Shown here: piece after piece, positions 38,886-49,154 of the stretch | Numbering within the stretch: position 1 is the stretch's first letter | Layout of the letters: every line of letters starts with the position of its first letter | Source: Bryopsis sp. KO-2023 | Taxonomy: Eukaryota; Chlorophyta; Ulvophyceae; Bryopsidales; Bryopsidaceae | Assembly: GCA_030272585.1 (NCBI GenBank) | Contig: BSYQ01000005.1 | Coordinates: 3,751,501 to 3,815,500, forward strand | DNA: 64,000 nucleotides | Direction of reading: 5' to 3' | Position numbers and translations under genes: made by a program | Notes under the pieces: generated by a model | The model's database searches: none | Seen by the model: only the letters and a program-made list of their open reading frames with translations | What the model was told of the DNA's origin: nothing

Positions 38886-39315
38886 TGTTAGTCTTTTAGC
38901 GCTATACGAGGTAGTTTGGGATAGAGCCGAGGGTGGCTGACGCATGTGGGTTCACGAGTAAGACAGATTAGACCCAGAGTTTGGGGCATGCGTCAGCGTA
39001 CTACACTTAGGGGTACTTAAGAGGCCCACTCGTTGTTTTGACATTCATTCTTATTCACTTTACTTTGTAAGAACTCGGGATTCGTGGGATTGGTGTGTTC
39101 CCGCTTGTGTGTGTGTTTGTGTGTGTGTGTGTTAAGTGTTTGCCTGACGCAATCACTTCCCAACCCAAGTGCTCTAGTAGCGTTCACAACCGCGCTAGCT
39201 AGAGAGTTGTCTAAATCAACAAACCCCACAAGTATACTTGCGTTAGCCAGCAAGTTATCACGAATCCAATCAACACAGCCGACCACTATTGCGTCACCCA
39301 CAAGCTTCACTATCA
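38886..39315 (+). repeat. 3' LTR of element C (430 bp)
   Basis: Same length as the 5' LTR, with no difference seen on direct reading. Followed by AGCAT and the rest of B's gag. Confidence 0.95.
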
Positions 39316-40741
39316 AGCATCATACATTCGGCCTTCTATCTTAGGTCACTCCGTGAATGTATACGGAGCTCCATCATCCGGAAACCCCTATGTGGGATGG
39401 GGATCCTATCCGCGTATTCCTCAACGCGCAGGCGGAGGAGGCGGAGGAGGCGGAGGTGGAGATGATGATGGTTCCGGTGATGGAAGTGGCGGAGGCCCAT
39501 CGGACAGAAGTGGCCGTGGGTCTGCACCTGGACCACATATTGGTGGAGGAAGAGAAGGACCATCTAGGAACCCAGGAGGCGGTCCTGGAGATGGTGGTGG
39601 TGGAGGTGGCGGAGGAGGCGGACCTCCTGGTCCCCCAAGTGGGGACCCCGATTTTATGGGCTATGCACGTCCAGAAAATCGTTTGCTTCACATTCCCAAT
39701 GCGGTCAAATTCCCGATGCCGAAACCGTATACTGGCGCTGGCGATCGCTGGATTCGGGATTGGCAGGCAGAACTCACCAACTTCTGCAAAGTGTATGATT
39801 TGGATGAGTCTGTTTGGCTTAAAGTATTCCGCACAAATCTCTCTGGTTCAGCCGCCACATGGCGGAATATGCAAGAGATGCGGATTCGGGAAGGAGTTCG
39901 TCCGATGTTCCAGGACTGGATTCAACTTGTGGAGGAACTAGCCATTGCTTTTGAGCCCACAAGGATGTCCGATGTTTCGCGTAGGAAGCTGCGGAAACTT
40001 CAACAAACAGGGAATGTTCGTTCCTACATCAACGCATTTCGGGATCTCATACTCAGAATTCCGAATATGACGGAGGAGGAACAGTACCTACAGTTTGTTG
40101 ACGGATTGAAACCCCAGATCCGACATCAAGTTGTTACAATGGTGACAGAAGGAGTGGAAGCGGCGATAGTCACTGCCGAAAGAATCGATTCGTTGGGTGG
40201 CCAATCTCAAAACAACCGCGGACGTGGTCGCGGACGAGGGCGATGGAACTGGAATTGGAAAAACAAGCCCAAAGCTGACCAGAACCAGCAGATGCAGGGT
40301 CAGCAACCGCAACCACCACCTCCACCCCAAGATCAAAATCAGCAAATGGGAGGAGGCAACAGAGGTGGAGGCGGCCGTGGCCGCGGAAGAGGCGGAAGAC
40401 GAGGTGGCGGACGAAATCGAGGTGGTGGCGGAAGGCAGCAACAAGGAGGAGCTAGAGGCGGAGGCGCATGTTACATCTGCGGCGAAGTGGGCCATGGTTT
40501 TGGGAAATGTCCCAAAGGTCCAACTTTTCAAAAGTGGCTAAAAGATCGACCTACGTTCGGGGTACTGGCAATTTCCAGTTCGCCCGAAGGATACTGCAAA
40601 AACCGCCTTCCGAACAAGATACGGACATTTCGAGTTTCTCGTCTGTCCTTTCGGAATGTCCAACTGTCCAGCCCAGTTTCAGACAATGGTGCAGGATTTG
40701 TTGGGCGAGTTTTTGGACCACTTTGTGGTTGTTTTCATTGA
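39316..40741 (+). pseudogene. gag: Gag of element B, C-terminal part, ending out of frame in RT sequence
   Basis: In frame with 27477-29202 once element C is removed. It contains a Gly-rich hinge (nt ~39429-39630), a retrotransposon gag domain (nt ~39700-40190; LQQTGNVRSYINAFRDLILR), an RG/Gln-rich tract and a CCHC knuckle (C-x2-C-x4-H-x4-C, nt ~40468-40510). At about 40535-40545 the sequence jumps into the middle of reverse transcriptase; gag then reads that DNA in a wrong frame to a stop at 40741. The natural gag end and the frameshift site are deleted. Confidence 0.87.
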
Positions 40742-43109
40742 CGACATCTTGGTGTTTTCCAACTCAGTGGAGGAACATGTCGATCATTTGAAACAAGTAT
40801 TCGAACGCCTTGCAAAGTATAAATTGTACGCCAAAGCAAGCAAGTGCGAAGTGGGGGTCAGCGAGACCGACTATTTGGGGTATCATCTGTCAGGAAAAGG
40901 CCTGCAGCCAATGAGCGACAAAGTGCGGGCTATACAAGAGTGGAAGGAGCTGAGCTCAGTGACGGATGTGCGAAGTTTTTTGGGCATGGTATCTTACTAT
41001 CGTAAGTTTATACCAGAGTTTGCTCGAATTGCAGGACCCTTGCATGATCTCATCAAAAAGAATCATGTGTGGACGTGGGGACCTCTGCAACGGGAAGCTT
41101 TCGGCAAACTCAAGGAAAAGATTACCCGCACACCGATCCTTCTCCTACCCGATTCGCTGCTCAAGTACACCGTAATAACGGACGCATCAGGGACTGCATA
41201 TGGAGCAGTTTTGTGTCAGGACCATGGAAAGGGGCTACAGCCAATAGCTTACCTTTCAAGACGACTAAAACCAGCTGAGACACGATATTCCGCTTACGAG
41301 CGAGAGCTGGGGGCTATAGCATATGCGCTTAGCCAATGGCGACATTATCTCGAAGGAGCGCCTGGGGAGGTTACGGTTATGACGAACCATCAGCCGTTAA
41401 CCTACTTCATGACCCAAGCAACAATGTCGCGGACCCAAGCCCGATGGTGGAGGTCAGGGTTTTTTGATTCCATAGGTCCAACAATCGTCTATGTTCCTGG
41501 CAAAGCCAACGTTTTGGCTGATGCGTTATCCCGAAGCCTTCCTGATGCTAAGGATCAAATTCATGCTTTGTCGACCTGGGTGGTAGATGAAGCGGATGCA
41601 TGGAAGACCGCTATTGCAGACGATCAGAAACTGCAAGCGGAAGTCAAGAAAATCCAAGAGGGTAAACCCACGAAACTTTCTCTAGAGGATGGCTGGTTGT
41701 ATTATCAAGCAACTCCCACCTCAGACAAAGTATTAGTGGTACCGAATGGATACCGAGAAAAGGTGATGGGGGAATTCCATGATGTGCCGAGTGCCGGCCA
41801 TGCAGGCGCGGCCCGCACCATGGATGTGCTGAAGCGATACTATTGGTGGAAAGGAGTTGGCAAGGATGTTCAAGCATATGTGCGGACATGTCCTGTCTGT
41901 CAGCGGACGAAAGCTGATACGACAAAGCAAAAAGGACTTTTGCAGCCACTCTCAATTCCGTCAGCAAAGTGGGAACAGATTACCACTGACCTCGTGACTG
42001 ATTTACCAAAGTCACATGGGTTTACCGCCATTGCGGTATTTGTTGATCGGTTAACCAAGTACGTTCGCTTTGCACCGTGCACCAAGGAAATAACCGCCCC
42101 AGAATATGCGAAGTTGTTTGTGGACAAAATCTACAAACACTACGGCCTTCCCAAAGTGATCATCTCCGATCGTGACCCCAGATTCACAAGTTCCTTCTGG
42201 AGGTCGATGTTTTCACTATTGGGAACCCAACTCCGAATGAGCACCGCCTATCATCCACAAACGGATGGGCAGTCTGAAGTAACAATTCGGGTGTTGGAGG
42301 ATTTCTTGCGGCCTTTTGTGGAACGGTACCCAGATCGTTGGGTAGAGTTTTTGGCGACAGCAGAATTCGCTGCCAATAACTCCCGCAATGTATCCACAGG
42401 CTATGCCCCAGCGCATTTGTTGTATGGGCAGCATATGGGCCAGATTACTGTGCATAGGAAGTTGACGGCAAAAGAGGAGTCCGAAATGGCAACCGAAATG
42501 GTCAAGAGGATGGACGAACAACTGCAGCAGGCAAAGCAGCAGTATGCAACCGCACAAGAGCGGATGTGTGTCCAGGCCAACAAAAAGCGACGAGAAGTGA
42601 CGTTTAAAACGGGGGATGAAGTATTGGTGAAGAGTGCCTTCATACCATTGCACTCCCTACAAAAGATCCCACCTAAACTTCGTCGACGTTTTGTCGGACC
42701 ATTCGTTGTGGACAAGGTCATATCCACAGTGGCCTACCGTCTCAAACTTCCACCCCATTGGACTATACATGCCACCTTCCATGTTTCCAAGCTGAAGGCA
42801 TACAACCGCTTGTCGGAAGATGATAAGCGGGAGGTGGAACTTCCCGAAGGGGAATTGGTGGATGGCACCATCGAATACGAGGTGGAGCGTATTCTGCGGG
42901 ACCGAGGAGCCTCCAACCGTAAGGAGTACTCGGTTTTGTGGAAGGGCTTTGATTTGATGGAAGCCACCTGGGAGCCAGAAGCCCACCTGGCCAATGCCAG
43001 CGACCTTTTGGCTGAGTACTTGAAGAACCGCACGCGCTTGCCGACTAAAGAAGAAGTCCGATCAGAACGGGCAAAGAGACGGACAAGGCGGCGGGGGTTA
43101 GCTCTCTAG
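40542..43109 (+). pseudogene. pol: Pol of element B lacking protease and N-terminal RT
   Basis: The RT frame starts at the deletion joint (KIDLRSGYWQF at about 40542, preceded by TAA at 40539) and is then open to 43109. Present: RT palm with FIDD, thumb, RNase H (TDASGTAYGAVLCQD), integrase HHCC and D,D,E, GPY/F module (RRRFVGPFVV) and chromodomain (YSVLWKGFDLMEATWE). Missing: the whole protease and roughly the first third of RT, about 1.5 kb judged against element C. The first ATG (40656) is internal and not a natural start. In the tether for H2 bases of RNase H the motif reads TNHQPLT where relatives have TDHQPLT, a change at a conserved Asp. Confidence 0.9.
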
Positions 43110-43438
43110 ATGACACAGATTGATGTGGGGATGGGAACGATGGTGAGAGGATGGTATCAGTTCACCCACAATCAAATACATCTGGAGGAGCAAGCTAATC
43201 AGTACACAGTCAAGGGGTTGAGGGTACTTACAAAGCGGGCTAGAATCTGACTGAGGCGACTCTCAATAGAGGAGGTCAGCCATCGGTGACAAGTGGGTGA
43301 CTCTACCACTTGTATATATACCCACTTCTTCAACCCTCCGCACCATTTTTCACTTTCGAGCAACCCAGTAAACGGAGCCGAGTTCAGCAAAGAGCGAAGT
43401 GTGCGTGTGTGTGTTTGCGGAGAGACCGTCCAGCAGCT
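43110..43438 (+). promoter_or_regulatory. Spacer with putative internal promoter for the third gene, element B
   Basis: 329 bp without a gene. TATATATA at 43313-43320 lies about 120-126 bp before the ATG, the same position as TTATAAG in element C. It is followed by CCCTCCGCACCATTTTT and GTAAACGGAGCCGAG, matching the element C leader. Confidence 0.57.
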
Positions 43439-45202
43439 ATGTCTTCCAAAGGCAACCGTGAAAGCAAGGATGAGCAAATCACGCGTTTGCGGATGGAACG
43501 AGACAAATATGGAAAGGAATTAGCGGAAGCTGTGGAAGTAAGCAACAAGGCGTTGACGGCAAACACAGCATTGCTCCAGCAATTGACGGAAGTAAACAAA
43601 CTCGCTCAAGAAGGAGTAGGCCATCGAGATGAACTGGCCGACAAACTTGCCGAACAAGAAGCACTGATGAGGGAAGCGGCTCAAAAACATGCGGAAGAGC
43701 GGGCTAAAGAGGAGGCCGACTACCACCAGAAATTTCGGACATTCCAACAAGCAATCAGTGATGCCAAAGTGAATGCACGGGGATTAGCTTCTGAGTTGAA
43801 GGAAGCTCGGACAACAATCAAAACGCTGGAAGAGGAAAACCAGGCTGTCCGACAAGAGAAAATATGCATCACTTCGGAGTTGGGATCCGTGAAAAACAAC
43901 CTCCAAACTGCGCTGAAGGATCAGTCCTTCTATATCAAAGAAAACAAGGAATTGCGGGAAGCTCAGACAAAACGCTTCCAAGCGCTGAAGCAGTTGGAGA
44001 AAGAGGTGGCGGCCCTCAAAGCGGAAAAAGCGGCGGACAAACGTGGTGAGCGCGTCGCGCTCGAGACCAAGATCATGATGACGGAGCTGCTAGCATCCAG
44101 AGCAGAGGCGGCCAGGCTTCGTCAAATCTTGGAAAAATTCCCACAAGATTTGGCGGCCATGGCAACTGGAGTCGTCCAAGGGAAGCTCCACACTCTGTCC
44201 GATCAAATGTCGCTGTTGCATAAGGGGAAATTTCAAGATGTTGTAGACCTCCACAAGATAAAAGAAATCACCCTGACGCATACAAGCTTGCCGCCCGCGA
44301 ATGAACTGAAGCATGTCCGAGACTGGGATGGGAGACTCACAAGGGAGGCCACAAAGATTGCAAGAATGATGGGCCAACCACCATCGCAGCCGACAAACGA
44401 GGACGACAGCAGCGATGACGACAGTGATTCCTCGGAAGATGAACAACACCAAAAAGAAAAGGAAGCTGCGGAGGCAGCCAAGGCAGCGGCCGACATTCTG
44501 AAGGCCGACAAATTGAAGTCCGACAAAGCTAAGGCCGACAAAGCTAAGTCCGACAAAGCTGCAGCCGACAAGTTGAAATCCGACAAAGCTGCAGCCGACA
44601 AAGCAGCAGCCGCCAAAGCTAAGACGGACACGATCAAGCCCAAGCCCAAGCCAATCAAGACGACAACACCGACCCGCAAGAGAATGCGTCCATCAAAGAT
44701 TGCAAAGGAGCTGGAGGAGACACTGCTCAAACGTCACAAGGCAAATGGTGATCCTCGGTTGTTGGGCCGCACATGTTATCATTGTGCAGGACGACAACTG
44801 CATGTAGGAATTCCTGCAGATTGTCAGTCCCACTTTGTGTGCCCCAAACATTGGACCAGACACCAAGTGACGGAAAGAATGATCCAGCGATGGAAGGACG
44901 ACAAGTCTGTGGTTCCGCTTAACATGACTGTGACGGAACTGCATCTCGGCAAGCGAATGCCGGACTTCCTTCCCCTTGCACCACCACCACCAGCCGACGC
45001 CATCGACAATTTGGTTGTTCCATGCCAAATTTGTAATATCCGCAAATGTGGATTTCCGTCCGGCTCGAGCACAAAGGCTCTCCGGTCGACGATGACGACA
45101 ATCCTTCATGAGATGTGGGATCCAGAGCAGGACATTGATTCAGACATTGACTCTGATGTTGCTGGTGGCGGCGGTACTGTTGGACCAAGCCAAGCCGACT
45201 AG
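43439..45202 (+). CDS. Third gene (ORF3) of element B: coiled-coil protein with RING-like Cys/His array
   Basis: 587 aa from ATG 43439. Residues ~10-250 form a long heptad-rich coiled coil. Residues ~320-340 are acidic (EDDSSDDDSDSSEDE). Then comes a Lys/Ala/Asp repeat (ADK, SDK; ~345-395) and a basic patch (TRKRMRPSK). The C-terminal array is C446-x2-C449-x12-C462-x2-H465-x2-C468-x2-H471-W-x56-C529-x2-C532-x4-C537, aligning with element C's array (also HW after the last His). It is intact although gag and pol of the same element are broken, suggesting selection in cis or a recent insertion. Function unknown. Confidence 0.83.
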   Translation: MSSKGNRESKDEQITRLRMERDKYGKELAEAVEVSNKALTANTALLQQLTEVNKLAQEGVGHRDELADKLAEQEALMREAAQKHAEERAKEEADYHQKFRTFQQAISDAKVNARGLASELKEARTTIKTLEEENQAVRQEKICITSELGSVKNNLQTALKDQSFYIKENKELREAQTKRFQALKQLEKEVAALKAEKAADKRGERVALETKIMMTELLASRAEAARLRQILEKFPQDLAAMATGVVQGKLHTLSDQMSLLHKGKFQDVVDLHKIKEITLTHTSLPPANELKHVRDWDGRLTREATKIARMMGQPPSQPTNEDDSSDDDSDSSEDEQHQKEKEAAEAAKAAADILKADKLKSDKAKADKAKSDKAAADKLKSDKAAADKAAAAKAKTDTIKPKPKPIKTTTPTRKRMRPSKIAKELEETLLKRHKANGDPRLLGRTCYHCAGRQLHVGIPADCQSHFVCPKHWTRHQVTERMIQRWKDDKSVVPLNMTVTELHLGKRMPDFLPLAPPPPADAIDNLVVPCQICNIRKCGFPSGSSTKALRSTMTTILHEMWDPEQDIDSDIDSDVAGGGGTVGPSQAD

Positions 45203-45363
45203 AGACTGACCAAGCAAGAGACAGTGGTTTCGGGAGTTGGTAGTGGGCTGAGTGTTAGTTGGACTTTTATTCTTTTTTCTGTTGATTGACTTTTGGGGTT
45301 TTCTTTTTCGTGTGTTCACGCACAAGGGTGAGGGCACCCTTTGGGGGGGGGGGGGGGAGTAGT
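45203..45363 (+). other. 3' untranslated region and polypurine tract of element B
   Basis: Ends with a long G-run (about 45342-45356) followed by AGTAGT and the LTR. The homopolymer length may be uncertain in the assembly. Confidence 0.65.
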
Positions 45364-45550
45364 TGATACGAACGTTTGAATTGTAGTACAGTCGTGGTAC
45401 GGGTATTCGGGTTCTAGGGTGATAAGTTCAGAGAGAACTTGTAAAACTTAATTATCTCTGAGTGTCGAGTTTCACCCCTGTTCACTCGTTTCTCAAACTC
45501 AAGTGTGCACACAACCTCCCAGTGAAAGCCTAGCTAAACAGGGCCTAACA
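45364..45550 (+). repeat. 3' LTR of element B (187 bp)
   Basis: Same as the 5' LTR on reading; followed by TSD AACGT. Confidence 0.94.
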
Positions 45551-47753
45551 AACGTACTTCAGTGATGTTTGTAGGACGTGGCCACTTCTTAAGCTTCGCC
45601 ACCTTGTCGTCCATAGGCATAACGCCGGCCGCTGATATCCAATGTCCGAGATATTCTACTCCTGTCCGCGCCAGCTCGCACTTCGGCAGTTTGCAGTATA
45701 GCTTCTGCTCCCGAAGTTTCGCCAGAACCGCCTCCACATGACGGGCATGGTCTTTAGCTGTCCGCGAAAATACCAAGATGTCATCGAGGAAAACAACGAC
45801 GAAGTCGTCCAGGTGCTCCCGCAAGATGTCGTTGAGCATCGACATGAAGTATCCTGGGGCTCCCGTTAGCCCGAACGGTACCACTAAAAACTCATAGTGG
45901 CCGTATCTGCTTCTGAACGCGCTCTTGTGCACGTCCGCCGGGTCTAGACGCTGCTGCCAATATCCTGTTCGCAAGTCGATCTTGGTGAAGTAACGACTTC
46001 CCCCAAGTCGGTCGAACAATTCCTCAGTCCGCGGCAGAGGATACCTGGTTTTGACCGTGTGGCGGTTCAAAACGCGGTAATCAATGCACATTCGCATTGT
46101 TCCCTCCTTCTTGGGCACGAACAATATCGGTGCTCCGTATGGGGAATGCGATGGCCGGATAAACCCCTTCTCGAGTAGGAAATCGATTTGGGTCTTCATC
46201 TCGTCCAACTCTGCGGGACTGTACTTGTACAACGGCCGCCAAGCAGGCTTTGTCCCTGGTTCCAAATCGATCCTCATATCGTATTTGGGCCGCAAAGGCG
46301 CTATTCCAGGTAAATCTGCCGGAAACATGTCAGCATTCCTCTTAAACGCGTCTCTGATAACCTTCTCAGGTATCTTCTTGAGAGCGTCCCCAAACCGTGG
46401 ATCCACTTCCTTCGGTAGTTCGGTTGGTTCCTCCAAAGGTTTGTCGGCCTCTGGAAATGCTGATACTTTGCCCGTTGTAGGATGTATTAACAGTAACTCC
46501 AACTTCCTCTTCCCATCTGTTTCTGTCGGATTCCTTCGCGCTTGTCTCACGAGAACAAGACACGAACGCTTTCTCCTTTGTCTGAGCGCTTTAGCTGCTG
46601 CTTTAGCGGTCATGAACTCTCCTTTTAACGGTTTCTCCTCAGATATAGTCGGCACCACTCCTGGCGGGATACCCTTTACAAGAGCATCTGGTTGGTTCCG
46701 CCTAGAGATGTGCATTTCGTGTTCCCTCCAATCTATCTGTGGGTTGACTCTTGCTAGCCATGGTTTCCCCAAGATGATTGAATGACTTGTCTTCGGTAAC
46801 ACGTACAAAGTTGTGGTGGACGTTGTGGGGCCAATCCGCACTACTGTTCGGACTTGATGCTTAACCTCCACTTTTGTTCCATCCGCTAGTGAGACTTCGG
46901 TGGGGGATTCCACCTTCTCCAACTTGCGGTCCAACAACTTGACCACATCTTCCGCAATGAAATCGCCCGATGCGCCACTGTCGATAAGCGCCGTCACCGG
47001 GTGATTGGCGATTTTCACTTCGACCCGGAACAAGGTACCAATAGCGTCAGCTTCGCTAATAGAGGTAACCAATGTCCTCCTTCCAGGTTCAGAAGTACTA
47101 GAAGTTTGTTTGGTGGAACGAACTTGGCCTGTAGGACGGGCAACTGCGGAGAGCGCCGACTGTTCCAGAGGAAGTGTCTGGCAGCCAGTGCTACTTGATA
47201 ACATCCGCAGTGGTTGTTTTGTGTCACAACTTCGGCTCTCAATAGCCAAACTCCGCCGCCAAGGTTTAATCCCAGAGCGGTTTGCTTTGTTGGCCGGAGG
47301 GTTCGCGCTCTCTCTCGTGGGGGCTTGCGTCTTCCCTCTCCACTCTTGCCAAACTGTAGGATGTTGTCCACCTCCCCTTACCGGACTTTGGTCCTGCCGG
47401 TTTCCGCCAAACCATCCAGATTCGGTCATGTTCAGGTTGCCAATGTGCCTACTGAGCGATACCCCCGGGGTATCATGCACGTTGGAACAATCCGCTTGAC
47501 GTCCTCTAGAGAATCCTTCCATAGCCGCTAATAACTTGTTTATCACACTTGCACGTTTTCTTCCTTGTCCACCCCGGACACCCCTTCTAACCCGCTTCTT
47601 CCTTTTATCCCCTTGTGGTACTGCATGGTTCAGTCTCGCCGCCGATCCCCTCTTGTGGGCTTGCTTCAGTCGGCGATTTTTCCGCCTGCCAGGTCGTTTT
47701 ACCTCTCCGGCAGCCCGATCGGAGGAGGCTAGTTTCCCTGTTTCTGTCTGCAA
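45551..47753 (-). pseudogene. pol: Pol of element F, N-terminal part (protease and RT), cut by element B
   Basis: The frame overlaps the end of gag by 25 nt and lies in -1 relative to it; it has no convincing ATG, so entry by frameshift is likely. A Lys/Arg-rich N-terminal region precedes a protease with D-S-G (LIDSGASGDFI, nt ~46990-46960) and RT through the palm (VFLDDILVF) and the conserved YLGHWIS segment. It stops at the AACGT duplication; the next codons are found at 26787. A His/Tyr-rich RT core and DD pair are intact. Confidence 0.92.
47715..47738 (-). promoter_or_regulatory. -1 ribosomal frameshift signal, element F
   Basis: On the minus strand gag ends cag gga aac tag, giving the heptamer G GGA AAC (47738-47732) directly before the stop (47731-47729). 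A modest stem follows (CTCCG with CGGAG). The same heptamer in the same place as element A. Confidence 0.7.
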
Positions 47754-48586
47754 TTGGCCGCTGTATGACCAGTCTTATTGCAAACGGTACAGGTGCCAAG
47801 GGACATTTGTGTTCCCTGTTGGCTTTGTCGGCCACCTCCTCTTCGGTTCCCTCTTGACTGACCTCTTCCGCCCTGAACACTTGCTTGTGATCCAGCGCCA
47901 GTACCTCCAGCAACTGAGGTGTATCCATATCCGCTTCCGCCGCCGGTTGTTGACCCTTGCGGTGCGGATTGTGTTTGTCTGCCACCTCTTCCGGAACGAC
48001 CTCCTCTTTGTCCGCCTCGTCGTCCGCCCCTTTGGGTTTGTTGCTGGAACGGGTTATAACGGCCCGTCATCTGGGACAGCGTTCCCCCAATGTTCTGAAT
48101 CATTTGGAGGGCGCCCTCGTAATCTCCGTCTAGCTCTGCCCGCAATCGAAGATCATACTGCAATTGAGTTGGCAACGAGGCTTCAAATATTCTGTAGGCC
48201 TCCTGGTCGCTCAACTCCCGACACCGCGAACGGTATAGTCGGAATTTCTGACAGTAGTCCACAATGTTCATGCTGCCAGCAAGCTTTAGACGTCCGAGCT
48301 CGTCCCGATTGTGCCGCTCCCGGTTAATAGGCTCAAAACGCGAAACGAATTGTTCCACAAATTCGTCCCACGACAGCGCCGACAAATATCTTCTTTGCAT
48401 GGGCGTTGAAGTTACCCAAGCCGCCGCTGCGCCTCCGAGTAGGGTCAATGCTATTGGGACACGCTCCGGATCGTGGACGTTCAATGCATCAAAGTGAGTG
48501 GTGAGTCCCTCTATCCATTCCGAGGGTAACTCCCGGTTCTTATTTTCTGGATAGAACCGTTCTGGTGCGGGCAACCTTAGTGGGGC
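47729..48586 (-). pseudogene. gag: Gag of element F, C-terminal part, cut by element D
   Basis: 286 codons remain: a retrotransposon gag domain (FYPENKNRELPSEWIEGL to LRLRAELDGDYEGAL), a Gly/Arg-rich tract and a CCHC knuckle C-x2-C-x4-H-x4-C, then the stop TAG. The N-terminus is separated by the LTR of element D at 48587; codons that appear to precede it are LTR sequence read backwards. The remainder should lie beyond 64000. Confidence 0.9.
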
Positions 48587-49009
48587 TGTTAGTCTTTTAG
48601 CGCTATACGAGGTAGTTTGGGATAGAGCCGAGGGTGGCTGACGCATGTGGGTTCACGAGTAAGACAGATTAGACCCAGAGTTTGGGGCATGCGTCAGCGT
48701 ACTACACTTAGGGGTACTTAAGAGGCCCACTCGTTGTTTTGACATCATATAGTTACTTTGTAAGAACTCGGGATTCGTGGGATTGGTGTGTTCCCGCTTG
48801 TGTGTGTGTTTGTGTGTGTGTGTGTCTAAGTGTTTGCCTGACGCAATCACTTATCCAACCAAGTGCTCTAGTAGCGTTCACAACCGCGCTAGCTAGAGAG
48901 TTGTCTAAACCAACAAACCCCACAAGTATACTTGCGTTAGCCAGCAAGTTATCACGAATCCAACCAACACAGCCGACCACTATTGCGTCACCCACAAGCT
49001 TCACTATCA
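48587..49009 (+). repeat. 5' LTR of element D (423 bp)
   Basis: As in element C but with a small replacement (CATCATATAG for the CATTCATTCTTATTCACTT segment) and a few substitutions. Left flank is GGGGC; a TSD cannot be tested because the right end is missing. Confidence 0.93.
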
Positions 49010-49011
49010 AT

Positions 49012-49023
49012 TGGTTTCGGAGC
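49012..49023 (+). other. Primer-binding site of element D
   Basis: TGGTTTCGGAGC, two bases after the LTR. Confidence 0.82.
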
Positions 49024-49154
49024 GAGGCAAGAACTTTAAGTTCTTGAGATCGAAACTTGTGAACGTGGCGCAACAAACGTTTTTGTTTGTTTGTTTGGTA
49101 GAGAGAAACTCCAACCGTGGTTGTTGAGTACTCCCAAATAGTGGCTGAGAGACC

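Larger units (their letters stand above)
29203..39315 (+). mobile_element. Element C: complete chromovirus with gag, pol and a third gene
   Basis: 430 bp LTRs identical on reading, PBS, gag, pol in -1 frame, third gene, purine tract and 3' LTR: 10,113 bp with all frames open, so potentially autonomous. It lies in the gag of element B. Flanks are AGCAA (29198-29202) and AGCAT (39316-39320), a 5 bp TSD with one mismatch. D and E are close relatives. Confidence 0.95.
26793..45550 (+). mobile_element. Element B: chromovirus with third gene, internally deleted, split by element C
   Basis: LTRs of 187 bp, identical on reading, with 5 bp TSD AACGT. Inside are a gag with one in-frame stop and the C insertion, a pol lacking protease and the front of RT, and an intact third gene. 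Total 18.76 kb, of which C is 10.1 kb. Because its own pol is broken while its LTRs match, it probably moved with enzymes supplied in trans, unless the deletion came after insertion. Confidence 0.93.

Noticed and set aside
40656-43109. Element B pol as a complete 817-codon gene starting at ATG 40656
   Set aside because: The ATG is in the middle of RT, and RT sequence continues upstream to the deletion joint at about 40542; protease is absent.
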